Positions 1 through 8,771 are shown, counted from the stretch's first letter. The stretch: DNA of 64,000 bases from Aurantimonas sp. HBX-1 (GCF_021391535.1 NZ_CP090066.1:2431501-2495500); one strand, 5' to 3'. A program made the numbers and translations. Notes: generated by a model not told the origin, from the letters alone.

Positions 1-1
1 A

Positions 2-733
2 GGTCCGGCCCTTGCCTATATCCGCGCCGCCCTGTCCGACGGCCGGGACGCGATCATCATCTCGAAGGGTGCGCTGGTCCATAGCGGACCGGAACTGCGC
101 GCCCTTGCCGAAGCCTCCGGCGCGCGCCTGAAGATCAGCGGCGCCACGGCCGGGGCGCTGCCGACGATCGACCTCATCGAGCACAGCCTGGCCGGCTGCA
201 CTGTGCTGCGGCTGGAAGGCATCCTGAACGCCACGACCAACTATCTGCTCGACGCCATGACGGCGCGCGGAATCGGGTTTGACGAGGCGTTGCGGGAAGC
301 GCAGGCGGGAGGATTCGCCGAAAGCGATCCGCGCAACGACACGGAAGGATGGGATACCGCCAGCAAGCTCCTGATCCTCGCCAATTTCGGGCTCGGCCTC
401 GATCTGGCGATGGACGACCTCGTGGTCGAGGGAATCCAGTCGGTGAAGGGAGAGCAGATTGCGGTGTGGCAGGCGGAGGGCCTCGTGCCCAAGCTTGTCG
501 GCAGTCTCGTCCGCGACAATGGCGGGGTTCGGGCCGGCGTCGGCATCAGGACCTTTCCGCTTGCGGATCCGTTCGCGCAGGTGCGGGGGAAGAACAAGGC
601 GATCCGCATCACCACCGACGCGATGGGCGAGACGATCGCCATCGGCTCCGGGACCGAACCCCTCGCCACCAGCGCGGCGGCACTGAAGGATCTCGAGCAC
701 ATCCTGGCGGCACGATCCGCCTACCGGCCCTGA
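2..733 (+). CDS. Homoserine dehydrogenase, C-terminal part (cut by window edge)
   Basis: The frame is open from base 2 and about 243 residues are visible, so most of the NAD-binding half lies outside the window. Homoserine dehydrogenase reduces aspartate semialdehyde to homoserine in the cytoplasm on the way to threonine and methionine. Seen here are a Lys-containing ISKGALV segment, the substrate-domain motif GILNATTNYLL and the signature ESDPRNDTEGWDTASK, in the family order. The protein ends shortly after the catalytic domain, so there is no C-terminal ACT domain; it is the short form. It may be a specialised paralogue rather than the housekeeping enzyme, because no thr or met genes are adjacent. 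The glutamine amidotransferase gene starts 18 bp downstream on the same strand, so the two may be cotranscribed. Confidence 0.85.
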   Translation, partial: GPALAYIRAALSDGRDAIIISKGALVHSGPELRALAEASGARLKISGATAGALPTIDLIEHSLAGCTVLRLEGILNATTNYLLDAMTARGIGFDEALREAQAGGFAESDPRNDTEGWDTASKLLILANFGLGLDLAMDDLVVEGIQSVKGEQIAVWQAEGLVPKLVGSLVRDNGGVRAGVGIRTFPLADPFAQVRGKNKAIRITTDAMGETIAIGSGTEPLATSAAALKDLEHILAARSAYRP

Positions 734-751
734 CGCTTTCGGAGACAGTTC

Positions 752-1468
752 ATGCCCCAGCGAACCGTACAGGCCCTTCGCCATGTCGGCTTCGAGGATC
801 TCGGCAGCTTCGATTCGGCCCTGCGGGAGGCGGGCTACGATATCGCCTATGTCGATGTCGCGGAAAGCGACATCGGGCGCCTCGATCCGCTCGGGGCAGA
901 CCTCCTCGTCGTCCTCGGCGGCCCGATCGGCGTCTATGACGACGCGGCCTATCCCGTCGTCACCGAGGAGCTGCAGCTCCTGCAGGCGCGCCTTCAAGCC
1001 GGCAGACCGACGCTTGGTATCTGCCTCGGCGCGCAGCTGATGGCCGCCGCTCTCGGCGCCCGCGTCTATCCGGGGCCGGCCAAGGAGATCGGCTGGTCGC
1101 CGCTCGACCTGACCGATGCCGGCGAGCGCCATCCGCTGGGCGCCCTGCGCGGCATTCCCGTACTTCACTGGCACGGCGATACGTTCGACCTGCCCGATGG
1201 CTGCGAACGCCTCGCCGCCACCCCGCTCTGCCGCAACCAGGCCTTCTCGCGGGGCCCGAATGTCCTGGGCCTGCAGTTCCACCCGGAGGTGCTTTCGGCC
1301 CGGTTCGAGCACTGGCTTATCGGCCATGCCAGCGAACTGGCGACCGCCGGCATCAGCCCTGTCGCCCTGCGCCGCGACGCGGAGCGATACGGAAAGCAGC
1401 TCGAAAAGGCCGCTGCCGGCCTGATCGATCGATGGCTGGCCGGCCTAAACGATCAGCCCGAACAGTAG
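752..1468 (+). CDS. Class I glutamine amidotransferase (GMP-synthase-like GATase domain protein)
   Basis: This 238-residue protein is a free-standing GATase1 domain that would hydrolyse glutamine to supply ammonia. The nucleophile elbow GICLGAQ places the catalytic Cys at about residue 91. The LQFHPEV motif supplies His177 and Glu179. The oxyanion-strand motif GGPIGVYDD lies near residues 56-64. It resembles stand-alone GMP-synthase-like amidotransferases that act in amino-acid or polyamine catabolism, but the acceptor cannot be told from the sequence. It lies 18 bp after the homoserine dehydrogenase gene on the same strand and is probably in one operon with it. All three catalytic residues are present. 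Confidence 0.85.
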   Translation: MPQRTVQALRHVGFEDLGSFDSALREAGYDIAYVDVAESDIGRLDPLGADLLVVLGGPIGVYDDAAYPVVTEELQLLQARLQAGRPTLGICLGAQLMAAALGARVYPGPAKEIGWSPLDLTDAGERHPLGALRGIPVLHWHGDTFDLPDGCERLAATPLCRNQAFSRGPNVLGLQFHPEVLSARFEHWLIGHASELATAGISPVALRRDAERYGKQLEKAAAGLIDRWLAGLNDQPEQ

Positions 1469-1696
1469 GCGATTGGCGAGATACGCTTCGAGTACTCGTC
1501 CGTCGCCGTCGACGGCCGCTCGCTCCAGACGCCGTTCAAGGCTCTCTATGCCTGGACCATGGCGCATCTCACGGAGGTCGCGGACGCCCGGCAGCGTTAC
1601 GACGGGCGCGCTGGGGGATCCCCGGCCGCGACGGACCGATCACCAGCGCCGTCCGAAGCCGCGATCGGAGACGTCGCGAACTGATCAAGGGCTGCG
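1469..1696 (+). pseudogene. Possible decayed 3' end of an unidentified gene
   Basis: Directly after the stop of the amidotransferase the same reading frame stays open for about 70 codons and ends at a TGA near 1683. The first 45 or so residues (starting AIGEIRFEYSSVAVDG) have the composition of real protein. There is no plausible start codon or ribosome binding site, so this looks like a remnant. No family is recognised. It could also be chance in high-GC DNA. Confidence 0.2.
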
Positions 1697-3964
1697 CTAG
1701 CGGCTCGCCCCGGGGAACGCCTGTCGATCGTGTCCTTGATCGGCCTCGCCGACCGTCAGCCCGGTCCAATGCGCGGCGAAGGCCCACATGTCGGCCAACT
1801 CGTCGATCGCCTTGTCCATCGGCTTGCCGCCGCCATGACCGGCCTTGCTGTCGACACGCAGGATGTGCGGCCGCGGGCCGAGGTCTGTGGCCTGCAGGGC
1901 GGCGACGTACTTGAACGAATGGCCCGGAACGACCCGATCGTCGGTATCGGCCGTGGTGACGAGGATGGCAGGATAGGTCGCCCCCGCCCGGATGTTATGA
2001 AGCGGCGAATAGGCGAGCAGGTTGGAAAAGTCCGCCTCGACCTCGGGACTGCCGAATTCCTGCGCCCAGAGCAGGCCGCCGGTGAAGCGGTCGAAGCGCA
2101 GCATGTCCATGACGCCGACGCCGGGGAGCGCTGCCGCGAAAAGATCCGGCCGCTGGTTGACCACGGCGCCGACGAGGAGGCCGCCATTGGACTCGCCGTG
2201 GATGGCGAGCCCTTCTTCGGCGGTGATCCCCTCGCCTTTCAGGAACTCGGCCGCGGCGATGAAATCGTCGAAGCTGTTCTGCTTGTTCGGTCCCCGCCCG
2301 CCGTCATGCCAGGCCTTGCCGTACTCGCCGCCGCCGCGGATGTTGGCGACGGCGTAGACCCCGCCCTGCTCGACCCAGGCCACCGCGGGCGGCGAGTAGA
2401 ACGGCACCATCGAAATGCCGAAGCCGCCATAGGCGGTGAGCATGGTCGGTGCGGGACCCGTCACGTCGCGGCGGCGGACGACGAAGATCGGCACGCGCGT
2501 GCCGTCCCGCGACGGATAGAAATGCTGCTCGACGACGATCCGGTCGAGATTGGTGGCGACGGCCGGCGCGGCCCAGACGGTGTTGGTGTTGCTCGCCACG
2601 TCGTAGCGGTGAATGCTCGTGGGCGCGTCGTGGCTGGTGAAGACGAAGAAGGCCTCGTCGTCGCCCGGACGGCCATGGAAGGCGCCGGCACTGCCGATCC
2701 CCGGAAGCTCGACATGCCCGTCAGGCGCTCCGTCGAGCCTGAAGCGCTCGATCTCGGTCTTGGCGTCGATCATGTAGGTGACGATCAGCCTGTCGCCGAC
2801 AAGGCCCGCAAGCCGCATCACGGCGTCCGGCCGTTCCGCGACGACATCGGTGGAAGCGGCGTCGGGATCGGCGAGATCCACCATCACGAGCTTCCCGCGC
2901 TCGGCCCCCTGCTGGGTCAGGAGAAACAGCTTCGTGCCGACATTGCCGGCGAGCGACCAGCCATGGTCGAAGCTTTCCACCACCGGCCGGACCGGCCAGT
3001 CGGGGTCCGACAGGTCGACCAGGCTGAGCGCATTGCCGCCCGTCAGCGCGGTGGAATAGATCACCCCGTAACGCCCGTCCGCCGTCACCTCGAACGTATG
3101 GATCAACGGCAGCGCGCTTTCCGGCGCATGGACGATCCGGTCCTCGGACTGCGGCGTGCCGAGCCGGTGGAACTGGATCGAATGCCCGAGGACCAGCGCC
3201 TCGAAGGGCGCGTCCGTGTCCGGCTCGGGATTGCGGGCATAGAAGAAGCCCGATCCGTCCGTCGCCCAGGCGATGGTGGTGAACCGCGCCCACTTGACCT
3301 CGTCCTCAAGAATCTCGCCGCTGTCGACGTCGAGGACGCGGATCGTGCGCCAGTCCGCGCCGGCCTCCTGGATCGCGAAGGCGACACGCGTTCCGTCCTC
3401 GGATGGGGCCCATTCGGCGAGTGCCGTGGTGCCGTCGTGCGACCATTTGTTCGGATTGATGACGACGCGGTCGGCGCCGTTCACCCCCTCGCGGACGAAG
3501 AGGCCGGACTGGTTGTCGAGACCCGCATTGCGCGTGAAGAAGTAGCGTCCGGCCCGTTTCTCCGGCGTCGTCAGCCGCTCGTGATCGAACAGGGCGGTCA
3601 GGCGCTCGTGGAAGATATCCCGCCCCGGGAGGGACGCGAGATAGGGGGCGGAATGCTGGTTCTGCGCATCGACCCACCGGGCGACCGACGGATCGCGGCG
3701 AACGTCGCTTTCCAGCCAGCGATAGGGATCGGACACGGGGATGCCGAACCGTTGGTCGGAGACGTCCATGCGTCGGGTCTCGGGGTAGGTCATGGATGTG
3801 TTCCCGTCTGCAGATGCCGGGCCGATCGCCCAGAGCATGGTCAGGATGAGAGTGGCCGCCAAGGTAGGCAGCCGCCGAAAGCCGTCTGAAAAGCGGCGCG
3901 CGGTGGTTTCGCCAAGGCAGCCGGAAGCGGGCCCGGAAATCCGGGCTGATGCGGTTCTCCGCAT
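1697..3964 (-). CDS. Prolyl oligopeptidase (S9 family), exported
   Basis: The product (755 residues) is a serine peptidase that cleaves short peptides after proline. The order is an export signal (Arg-rich start, hydrophobic stretch near residues 33-50, Ala-rich cleavage region), the N-terminal segment with YRWLE, a beta-propeller, and a C-terminal alpha/beta hydrolase domain. The catalytic Ser is in GESNGG (about residue 592), the Asp in TDDRV (about 675) and the His in KAGHGGG (about 710). The start at 3964 is supported by GGAGAAATC just upstream and by including the signal sequence. The length is slightly above the roughly 700 residues usual for the family, which the signal explains. It is a single gene, convergent with the amidotransferase unit. 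Confidence 0.93.
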   Translation of the reverse strand: MRRTASARISGPASGCLGETTARRFSDGFRRLPTLAATLILTMLWAIGPASADGNTSMTYPETRRMDVSDQRFGIPVSDPYRWLESDVRRDPSVARWVDAQNQHSAPYLASLPGRDIFHERLTALFDHERLTTPEKRAGRYFFTRNAGLDNQSGLFVREGVNGADRVVINPNKWSHDGTTALAEWAPSEDGTRVAFAIQEAGADWRTIRVLDVDSGEILEDEVKWARFTTIAWATDGSGFFYARNPEPDTDAPFEALVLGHSIQFHRLGTPQSEDRIVHAPESALPLIHTFEVTADGRYGVIYSTALTGGNALSLVDLSDPDWPVRPVVESFDHGWSLAGNVGTKLFLLTQQGAERGKLVMVDLADPDAASTDVVAERPDAVMRLAGLVGDRLIVTYMIDAKTEIERFRLDGAPDGHVELPGIGSAGAFHGRPGDDEAFFVFTSHDAPTSIHRYDVASNTNTVWAAPAVATNLDRIVVEQHFYPSRDGTRVPIFVVRRRDVTGPAPTMLTAYGGFGISMVPFYSPPAVAWVEQGGVYAVANIRGGGEYGKAWHDGGRGPNKQNSFDDFIAAAEFLKGEGITAEEGLAIHGESNGGLLVGAVVNQRPDLFAAALPGVGVMDMLRFDRFTGGLLWAQEFGSPEVEADFSNLLAYSPLHNIRAGATYPAILVTTADTDDRVVPGHSFKYVAALQATDLGPRPHILRVDSKAGHGGGKPMDKAIDELADMWAFAAHWTGLTVGEADQGHDRQAFPGASR

Positions 3965-4032
3965 GATTTCTCCATCGGGTTCGCTTTACGCGGCCTCGCG
4001 AGGAGGCAGGTCCTAAGCGTCGTTCGTACGCA

Positions 4033-4572
4033 TCATTCGACCGGATCGCAGATCGGCAGCGTACTCGCCGCGCGGATGGCGGCGGCGATCCGTTCGGTCA
4101 CTTCTGTGAGTTCGAAATGCCGGCCGTCGTTGATGGCCGCCGCACTGATCGTTTCGTCGACAATGCGCAGTCCCGCCATTGCCGCGGCGGCGCAGAGCCT
4201 GACGTCGAAATCGTCCGGCAAGCGCCGGGCCCGCGAAGCCACGATGCCGACGAACTCCGCCTCGGACTGGCTGCACGCCATCAGCCAGGCCGATCGCAGG
4301 GCCGGCTCCTTCGGCAGAAGGGCGACGATGCGCGCGGCGGCGACGCCGTCGCGGACCGCCGCCTCGTCGGCGAGATAGGTCGGCATCGTCGATCGCAGAT
4401 ACGCCTCGATGGACAGTTCGCGGGGCCAGCCCTTCAGCAGTTCGACGAACCGCAATTCGCCCTCCCTGAGCAACGGCTCGACGCATGCCTCCTTGGAGCG
4501 GAAATAGCGCCAGATCGTGCGGGTGGAGAGCCCGGCTGCCGCGGCGATCATCTCTCCGCTGGTCCCGTCCAC
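4033..4572 (-). CDS. TetR-family transcriptional regulator (start codon unclear)
   Basis: This is a DNA-binding repressor-type protein. The helix-turn-helix is seen in GEMIAAAAGLSTRTIWRYF, followed by a helical ligand domain. The first conventional start (GTG at 4572) would remove helix 1. The frame remains open upstream and encodes a typical TetR helix 1 (EEARLTVSRHAADLFWKHG), yet no ATG, GTG or TTG occurs before about 4722. An ATC at 4647 sits five bases after GGGGG, so a non-standard start is possible. The gene is downstream of a small lipoprotein gene on the same strand, and two 15-bp palindromes lie upstream of that gene, which fits an autoregulated unit. Ligand unknown. Confidence 0.8.
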   Translation of the reverse strand: MDGTSGEMIAAAAGLSTRTIWRYFRSKEACVEPLLREGELRFVELLKGWPRELSIEAYLRSTMPTYLADEAAVRDGVAAARIVALLPKEPALRSAWLMACSQSEAEFVGIVASRARRLPDDFDVRLCAAAAMAGLRIVDETISAAAINDGRHFELTEVTERIAAAIRAASTLPICDPVE

Positions 4573-4721
4573 GCCGTGTTTCCAGAACAGATCCGCTGCA
4601 TGGCGCGAGACGGTGAGCCTTGCCTCTTCTGCTTTCGAGCGTTTGATGGCGACCCCCGGGTGGCTTCGGCGCGGTTCACCTTCTTCTGGCCCTGAAGGCC
4701 GGAACTGGCAAGCGCCGGCGC

Positions 4722-5024
4722 CTAGTCCCGCCGCCTGTCCCGCATCTCCTGGGCATCGCGCGCCATTTGCTGACTGATGCGCGCCTGCTCGAGAAACAGG
4801 AGATGCTCCTCATCGCGGCGCTGTTGCTGTTGGAGCATGCACGCTGTGTATTCCGGCGAGCCGTAACGCGCGCCCATGTTCGAGCACGTCCCCTGATCCT
4901 CGCCCAGATCGGCCATGCGCTGCTGTTCGGGCGACAGGCAGCCACCAAGCGTGAGCGCAAGCAGGCCGAGCCCGGCCATCAGGAGGGTGGGCCGAGGTAC
5001 AGCGCCCATATCGGAGTTCTTCAT
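4722..5024 (-). CDS. Small hypothetical lipoprotein
   Basis: The 100-residue product has a charged start, a hydrophobic stretch (residues 13-27) and a lipobox ending LGGC with the lipidated Cys at about residue 29. The mature part of about 72 residues is polar, rich in Gln, Arg and Glu, and has two further cysteines, with a helical, possibly coiled-coil C-terminus (QQQQRRDEEHLLFLEQ). It would be anchored in the inner or outer membrane. No family is recognised. Paired palindromes that look like a TetR operator begin 85 bp upstream of the start, and a TetR gene follows on the same strand, so a small regulated unit is inferred. Confidence 0.65.
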   Translation of the reverse strand: MKNSDMGAVPRPTLLMAGLGLLALTLGGCLSPEQQRMADLGEDQGTCSNMGARYGSPEYTACMLQQQQRRDEEHLLFLEQARISQQMARDAQEMRDRRRD

Positions 5025-5108
5025 TCGATTGCCTCGTTCTCAGCCGCATCCCGGCTTGTCATGCTGGAGTTTCGCGAACAGGCCGAATGGCCTGACGGTC
5101 CAGCTTGC

Positions 5109-5145
5109 TGTCACTAAGTGACACCACATATGTCACTTAGTGACA
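5109..5145. promoter_or_regulatory. Tandem 15-bp palindromes, likely TetR-type operator
   Basis: Two perfect palindromes of the form TGTCACTnAGTGACA occupy 5109-5123 and 5131-5145. They are spaced 22 bp centre to centre, about two helical turns, and sit on the same helix face. This is the usual architecture for cooperative binding of a dimeric repressor. They lie 85 bp upstream of the lipoprotein gene that precedes the TetR gene. A second, broken TetR gene lies nearby (up to 6063), so either could have been the original binder. Confidence 0.65.
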
Positions 5146-5736
5146 CAATGCGCAAGGCCTTTCGGCGCGCCTCTCTGGAACGACGCAGGAAGCATCGCGC
5201 CGTCGTGGCAGTCCGGGGTCTTGAAACAGGTCGAGCGTAAAGTGCTTCGAGACGCCGAGGCCGAAGGTGAACTGGCTTTCGTCGCCGGCTTCGACGGTCG
5301 GCGAGTCCGCGGCATCGCCGACCATCTGGCTGGAGGAGGCTTCGGCGTTGAGAAACCAGTCATGCCGGAACGCGTAGCGGGCCGAGCCGGAGACGCCGAC
5401 GCTTTTCAGGCCACCCTCCGGGTCATAGGCGTCGAGGCGGAAGCCGGTATTCGCCGACTCCGCCGCGGTCACGCCGAAATAGGTCTCGGTGTAATCCTCG
5501 GAGGCGAGCGTCGCGAAAGGTCCGGCCTTCAGAATGAGCTGCGGCGTCAGGCGATAGATGGCGTTGGCGCCCGCTCCGCCGACCACGCCCTCGGCGCCGC
5601 CAAAGGCGTAGCGCGCTTCGGGCGCGGCACGGCGTGACGATCCGCGCTCCCGCCGAACGGTCGTCCGACTGCCGTCCGCGAACGAGCAAGCCAGTCGGAG
5701 ACCGCTAGCGGCTGCGAGACAGCCGCTCTTCCGCAC
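5137..5736 (-). pseudogene. MipA/OmpV-family outer-membrane protein remnant
   Basis: About 120 residues between roughly 5610 and 5239 resemble the C-terminal half of MipA/OmpV barrels, including SARYAFRHDWFLNAEA and the end QFTFGLGVSKHF, where such proteins normally stop after the terminal Phe. Here no stop follows and the frame runs on for about 40 unrelated residues. The first 40 or so residues (Arg/Ser-rich) do not resemble a signal peptide or barrel strands. The gene therefore seems to have lost its 5' half and its stop codon. It runs into the second operator palindrome at its 3' end and abuts a TetR fragment at its other end. Confidence 0.6.
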
Positions 5737-5739
5737 GGT

Positions 5740-6063
5740 CGTCGAGACTGGCTACGCGCGCAAGCGGGCGGAAGAGGCAGCCCGCGCCAGCGTCCAGCGC
5801 TCCCGCGGCATCGCCGGCTTCTGGATCTCCAGCAGCTTTGCGAGCGGCTGGAGCGCTGGAAGGCCGAGGGCGACCTGCCGGCCGATACCGACACCGACAG
5901 CCTTGGCCGCTACGTGATCACCGTCGCCGACGGTCTCGTCGTGCAGGCCAATGGCGGCGCCCGGCCCGAGCAGTTCCAGACGGTCGTCCGGCAGTTCATG
6001 GAATCCTGGCCGGGCAAGCCGGATGAAGCGACCGGCACCGACGCGGGCAGCTACGCCGCCTGA
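5740..6063 (+). pseudogene. TetR-family regulator, C-terminal remnant
   Basis: Reading in the frame that stops at 6061-6063, bases from about 5800 encode LCERLERWKAEGDLPADTD, then SLGRYVITVADGLVVQANGG and a tail with VVRQFMESWP. This is the typical C-terminal pattern of TetR regulators. No HTH or start codon is present upstream in this frame. Just upstream a different frame gives the helical stretch GYARKRAEEAARASVQRSRG, which suggests a frameshift between the two parts. I read it as a broken gene, probably once associated with the nearby barrel gene or operator. Confidence 0.55.
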
Positions 6064-6130
6064 GTCCAGCCGATCCGGTCGCCCCGACGCGGACGCGAGG
6101 TTTCGCGATGTCGACGTTCGAGACGCAGCC

Positions 6131-7051
6131 TCACGACCTGTCGAGCCCCTCGACGGCGCCGATGTGATCCAGGACATGGTCGGCGAAGGCGCGGACCGCC
6201 GGACGCATGAACTTCACCGACGGATAGGCCAGGAACAGTTCGGTGGGACGCACCTCCCAGTCGGGGAGGATTCGGACCAGCCGTCCGGACGCGAGTTCGT
6301 CGACGACCAGAAGATGCTGGACCGTTCCCGCCGCATTACCATCGAACAGCGTCCGGGAGATCACGTGCGCGTCGTTGCTCTGCAGGATCGAACGCACCTC
6401 CACCTCTGTCGGTGAACCATCGCGAAGGAGCATCAGACGGTTCTTCGTCGTCATCGAGCGGTACGTCGTGACGAGCGGAATCTCGGACAGCCGCTCCAGG
6501 GTCTCCACCGGACCGTGCTCCTGAAGGAAGTCCGGACTGGCGACGAGGATACGGCGCGCCAGGCCCAGACGGCGGATGATCAGGTCCTGGGCGCTCGGAC
6601 GACCATGGATGAACGCCATGTCGAAGTTCTCGAAGACGAGATCGACCGTCCGGTTCTCCAGCATCAGCTCGAACGCGACGTTCGGATGCGCGCGCTGGAA
6701 CTTCATGAGAAGCGGATGGAGATACTTGCCGCCGATGCATGACGGCGCATGGACGCGGATCGTCCCCTCGATGGTCCCGGCGGTGGCATGCAGCCCCTCG
6801 ACGGCGGCGTCGATCGAGGCAAGCGCCGACCAGCTCGCGTCGTAGAGCGCCTGGCCCTCCGGCGTCGGGCGGACAAGCCGGGCGGACCGCTCCAGGAGGC
6901 GCGCCCGGACCCGCCGCTCGAGATTGGCGATATGCTTCGACACGGCCGGCTGCGAGATCGCAAGATCCTGGGCCGCGGCGGTGATCGAGCCGCGCTCGAC
7001 CGTGCGGGTGAACGCGCGAAGGGCGGCTGCCAGATCCATCTCGAACTCCAC
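6131..7051 (-). CDS. LysR-family transcriptional regulator
   Basis: The 306-residue protein has the full LysR layout. A winged HTH lies at residues 5-63, with AAQDLAISQPAVSKHIANLE as recognition region. A linker helix follows, then a two-lobed periplasmic-binding-like effector domain up to about residue 295 (with IRVHAPSCIGGKYLHPLL and PEGQALY). It belongs to the CrgA/AaeR-like group by general appearance. LysR proteins usually act on a divergent neighbour. Here the L,D-transpeptidase gene begins 172 bp away in the opposite direction and is the natural candidate target. The effector is unknown. Confidence 0.9.
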   Translation of the reverse strand: MEFEMDLAAALRAFTRTVERGSITAAAQDLAISQPAVSKHIANLERRVRARLLERSARLVRPTPEGQALYDASWSALASIDAAVEGLHATAGTIEGTIRVHAPSCIGGKYLHPLLMKFQRAHPNVAFELMLENRTVDLVFENFDMAFIHGRPSAQDLIIRRLGLARRILVASPDFLQEHGPVETLERLSEIPLVTTYRSMTTKNRLMLLRDGSPTEVEVRSILQSNDAHVISRTLFDGNAAGTVQHLLVVDELASGRLVRILPDWEVRPTELFLAYPSVKFMRPAVRAFADHVLDHIGAVEGLDRS

Positions 7052-7223
7052 GATTCTCGCATCGCAAGATCACCGTCGCGAAGGCGACGGGCCGCTCGCA
7101 AGGCGCAATGCATTCTTTTCGGTTATGGCCTGCATAATCCATAACCGGCTAGCCAGATGCGGGGCAAGATGTAGGCTGAGGTTCACCTTTCGAGCCCGGA
7201 TAGACGATTTGACCACAGCCTCT

Positions 7224-7952
7224 ATGTCGCGCCGCGCCTTCGTTCTCGGCGCCGTCGCAACGAATGTCCTCGCCGCCGGCTGTGCCGCGACCCGAAGCGG
7301 CCAGCCGCTCGCGCAATCGCTGCAACCGGCGCCGGTGCTTCCGCCCGTGGCCCACGAAGCGATCGGCTCCGACGCCCTGCGCACCCCGGAACTCGACGCC
7401 CGTTACGCGGCGGTCGTCGACGACGGATACGCGATTCCGGCGGTTCCCTATTGGAAGATCGATCCGAAATTCTACCGGCAGCAGGTGCTCGACCCGACCG
7501 GCGAAGCGCCCGGCACGGTGGTCGTCGATACCCCGAACCGCTTCCTCTACCTCGTCGAGGAGGACGGCACCGCCATGCGCTACGGCGTCGGCATCGGGCG
7601 GGTCGGCTTCACCTGGGAAGGCCGCGGCATCGTCCATTGGCGCCAACGCTGGCCGCGCTGGAAGCCGCCGGCCGAGATGATCGCACGCAAGCCCGAGCTG
7701 GAGACGTACTCGGTGGCGAATGGCGGCATGGAGCCAGGGATCGGCAACCCGCTGGGCGCGCGGGCCCTCTACATTCATCAGAACGGCGAGGACACGCTCT
7801 ACCGCCTCCACGGCTCACCCGAATGGTGGACCATGGGAACGGCCGCTTCGTCGGGCTGCGTACGGCTGGTGAACCAGGACGTGATCGACCTCTACGAGCG
7901 CGTGCCCTATCACGCGCCGATCGTCGTGAAGCAGACGCCGCTGACCGCCTGA
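7224..7952 (+). CDS. L,D-transpeptidase (YkuD) lipoprotein
   Basis: The 242-residue product would crosslink peptidoglycan stem peptides or attach proteins to peptidoglycan in the periplasm. It starts MSRRAFVLG, a twin-Arg-like signal, and has a lipobox LAAGC with the Cys near residue 20. The YkuD domain covers about residues 95-240. The catalytic region reads HGSPEWWTMGTAASSGCVRL, giving the Cys nucleophile in SGCVR. The first Ser of the usual SHGC is followed by Ser instead of His, a variation seen in other alphaproteobacterial members. The frame extends upstream of 7224, but the signal sequence fixes the start. It is divergent from the LysR gene. Confidence 0.9.
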   Translation: MSRRAFVLGAVATNVLAAGCAATRSGQPLAQSLQPAPVLPPVAHEAIGSDALRTPELDARYAAVVDDGYAIPAVPYWKIDPKFYRQQVLDPTGEAPGTVVVDTPNRFLYLVEEDGTAMRYGVGIGRVGFTWEGRGIVHWRQRWPRWKPPAEMIARKPELETYSVANGGMEPGIGNPLGARALYIHQNGEDTLYRLHGSPEWWTMGTAASSGCVRLVNQDVIDLYERVPYHAPIVVKQTPLTA

Positions 7953-8251
7953 CCGCCCGCGCGACCGGGGACGCAGACGCCTGGCAGAGCGGACCATGGC
8001 GAGACGCAAAGCCGTATCTCCTCCCGGCCGTCTCGCCCTTTGCCTAACGGGACCGCTACTTCGCCGCGATCCGCTCCGGCGAGGACCTGTTGGCTACCGG
8101 CCAACTCGGAAATCCGGCAGAATGCTTTCCCTGGACGGAGGCGCGAACGCGAAGCTCGCCCGAGAAATAGCAGGGCCGGCAAAAGCCGCCTTGGCAGAAA
8201 CACGGCTGACTTCGTCAAGCAAGTGAGACGAGGAACTCGAACCTTTTACGC

Positions 8252-8380
8252 TTACCCGGTTTGACGCGGGGCCGAGCCAGAGACCGGGTTGGCGGGCCCA
8301 AACCGATCTCGTTTCGCGAGAACCACAACGGCGATGACGGGAGCAACCAAAATCCATACCCAGAGTGCGAAGCCTGACAT
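8252..8380 (-). CDS. Very small predicted membrane protein (42 residues)
   Basis: An ATG at 8380 is preceded by AGGAGGTGACC, an almost perfect Shine-Dalgarno. It opens a 42-codon frame ending at TAA 8252-8254. The product starts MSGFALWVWILVAPVIAVVV, a single transmembrane helix, followed by a short basic tail (LAKRDRFGP). No family is recognised. The ribosome binding site, clean helix and positive-inside tail are the evidence that this is a gene. It stands alone between the transpeptidase and the antiporter genes, in an otherwise empty stretch. Confidence 0.6.
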   Translation of the reverse strand: MSGFALWVWILVAPVIAVVVLAKRDRFGPANPVSGSAPRQTG

Positions 8381-8771
8381 GGTCACCTCCTAGCCTGATC
8401 GAGACCTACTGATCATAGCATACCTTCTCCATCCACGTCCGCCTTCGGCGGTCGCGCTTGGTCCTGCCCTACCCGGTCGACCGCCCGCGGCCGTTGGATG
8501 CCCTGTGGTTCACCGAAGGGATGACATCGTTGCGAGCGAGCGATCGTCCGGATGAAGCCGGATCCGGAGAACGCTTTCGGGGGGGGCAAGTGGCGGAGGG
8601 GATGGGACTGCGGTCGAACCTTCTCCACCACATAACCGTTCAATTTCCGCGATCTCGGTTGAAATTCCCTACCGAGACAAACGCGACCGGTAGGTCAGGG
8701 TGCTGCGGGTTGACGAGGCGTCGGGCGCCCCGTCGCTCGATGATCTGTTCGGACATGACCCCGGGGCGCCA
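8381..8771. other. Intergenic stretch, no gene seen
   Basis: These 391 bases lie between the tiny membrane-protein gene and the end of the antiporter gene. Short frames here lack ribosome binding sites and protein-like composition. It presumably contains the promoter of the 42-codon gene. No terminator hairpin with a T-run was recognised. Confidence 0.4.

Noticed and set aside
1730..3889. Long plus-strand open frame opposite the prolyl oligopeptidase
   Set aside because: High-GC antisense shadow; Arg/Gly/Pro-rich with no motif, while the minus-strand gene has all catalytic residues.
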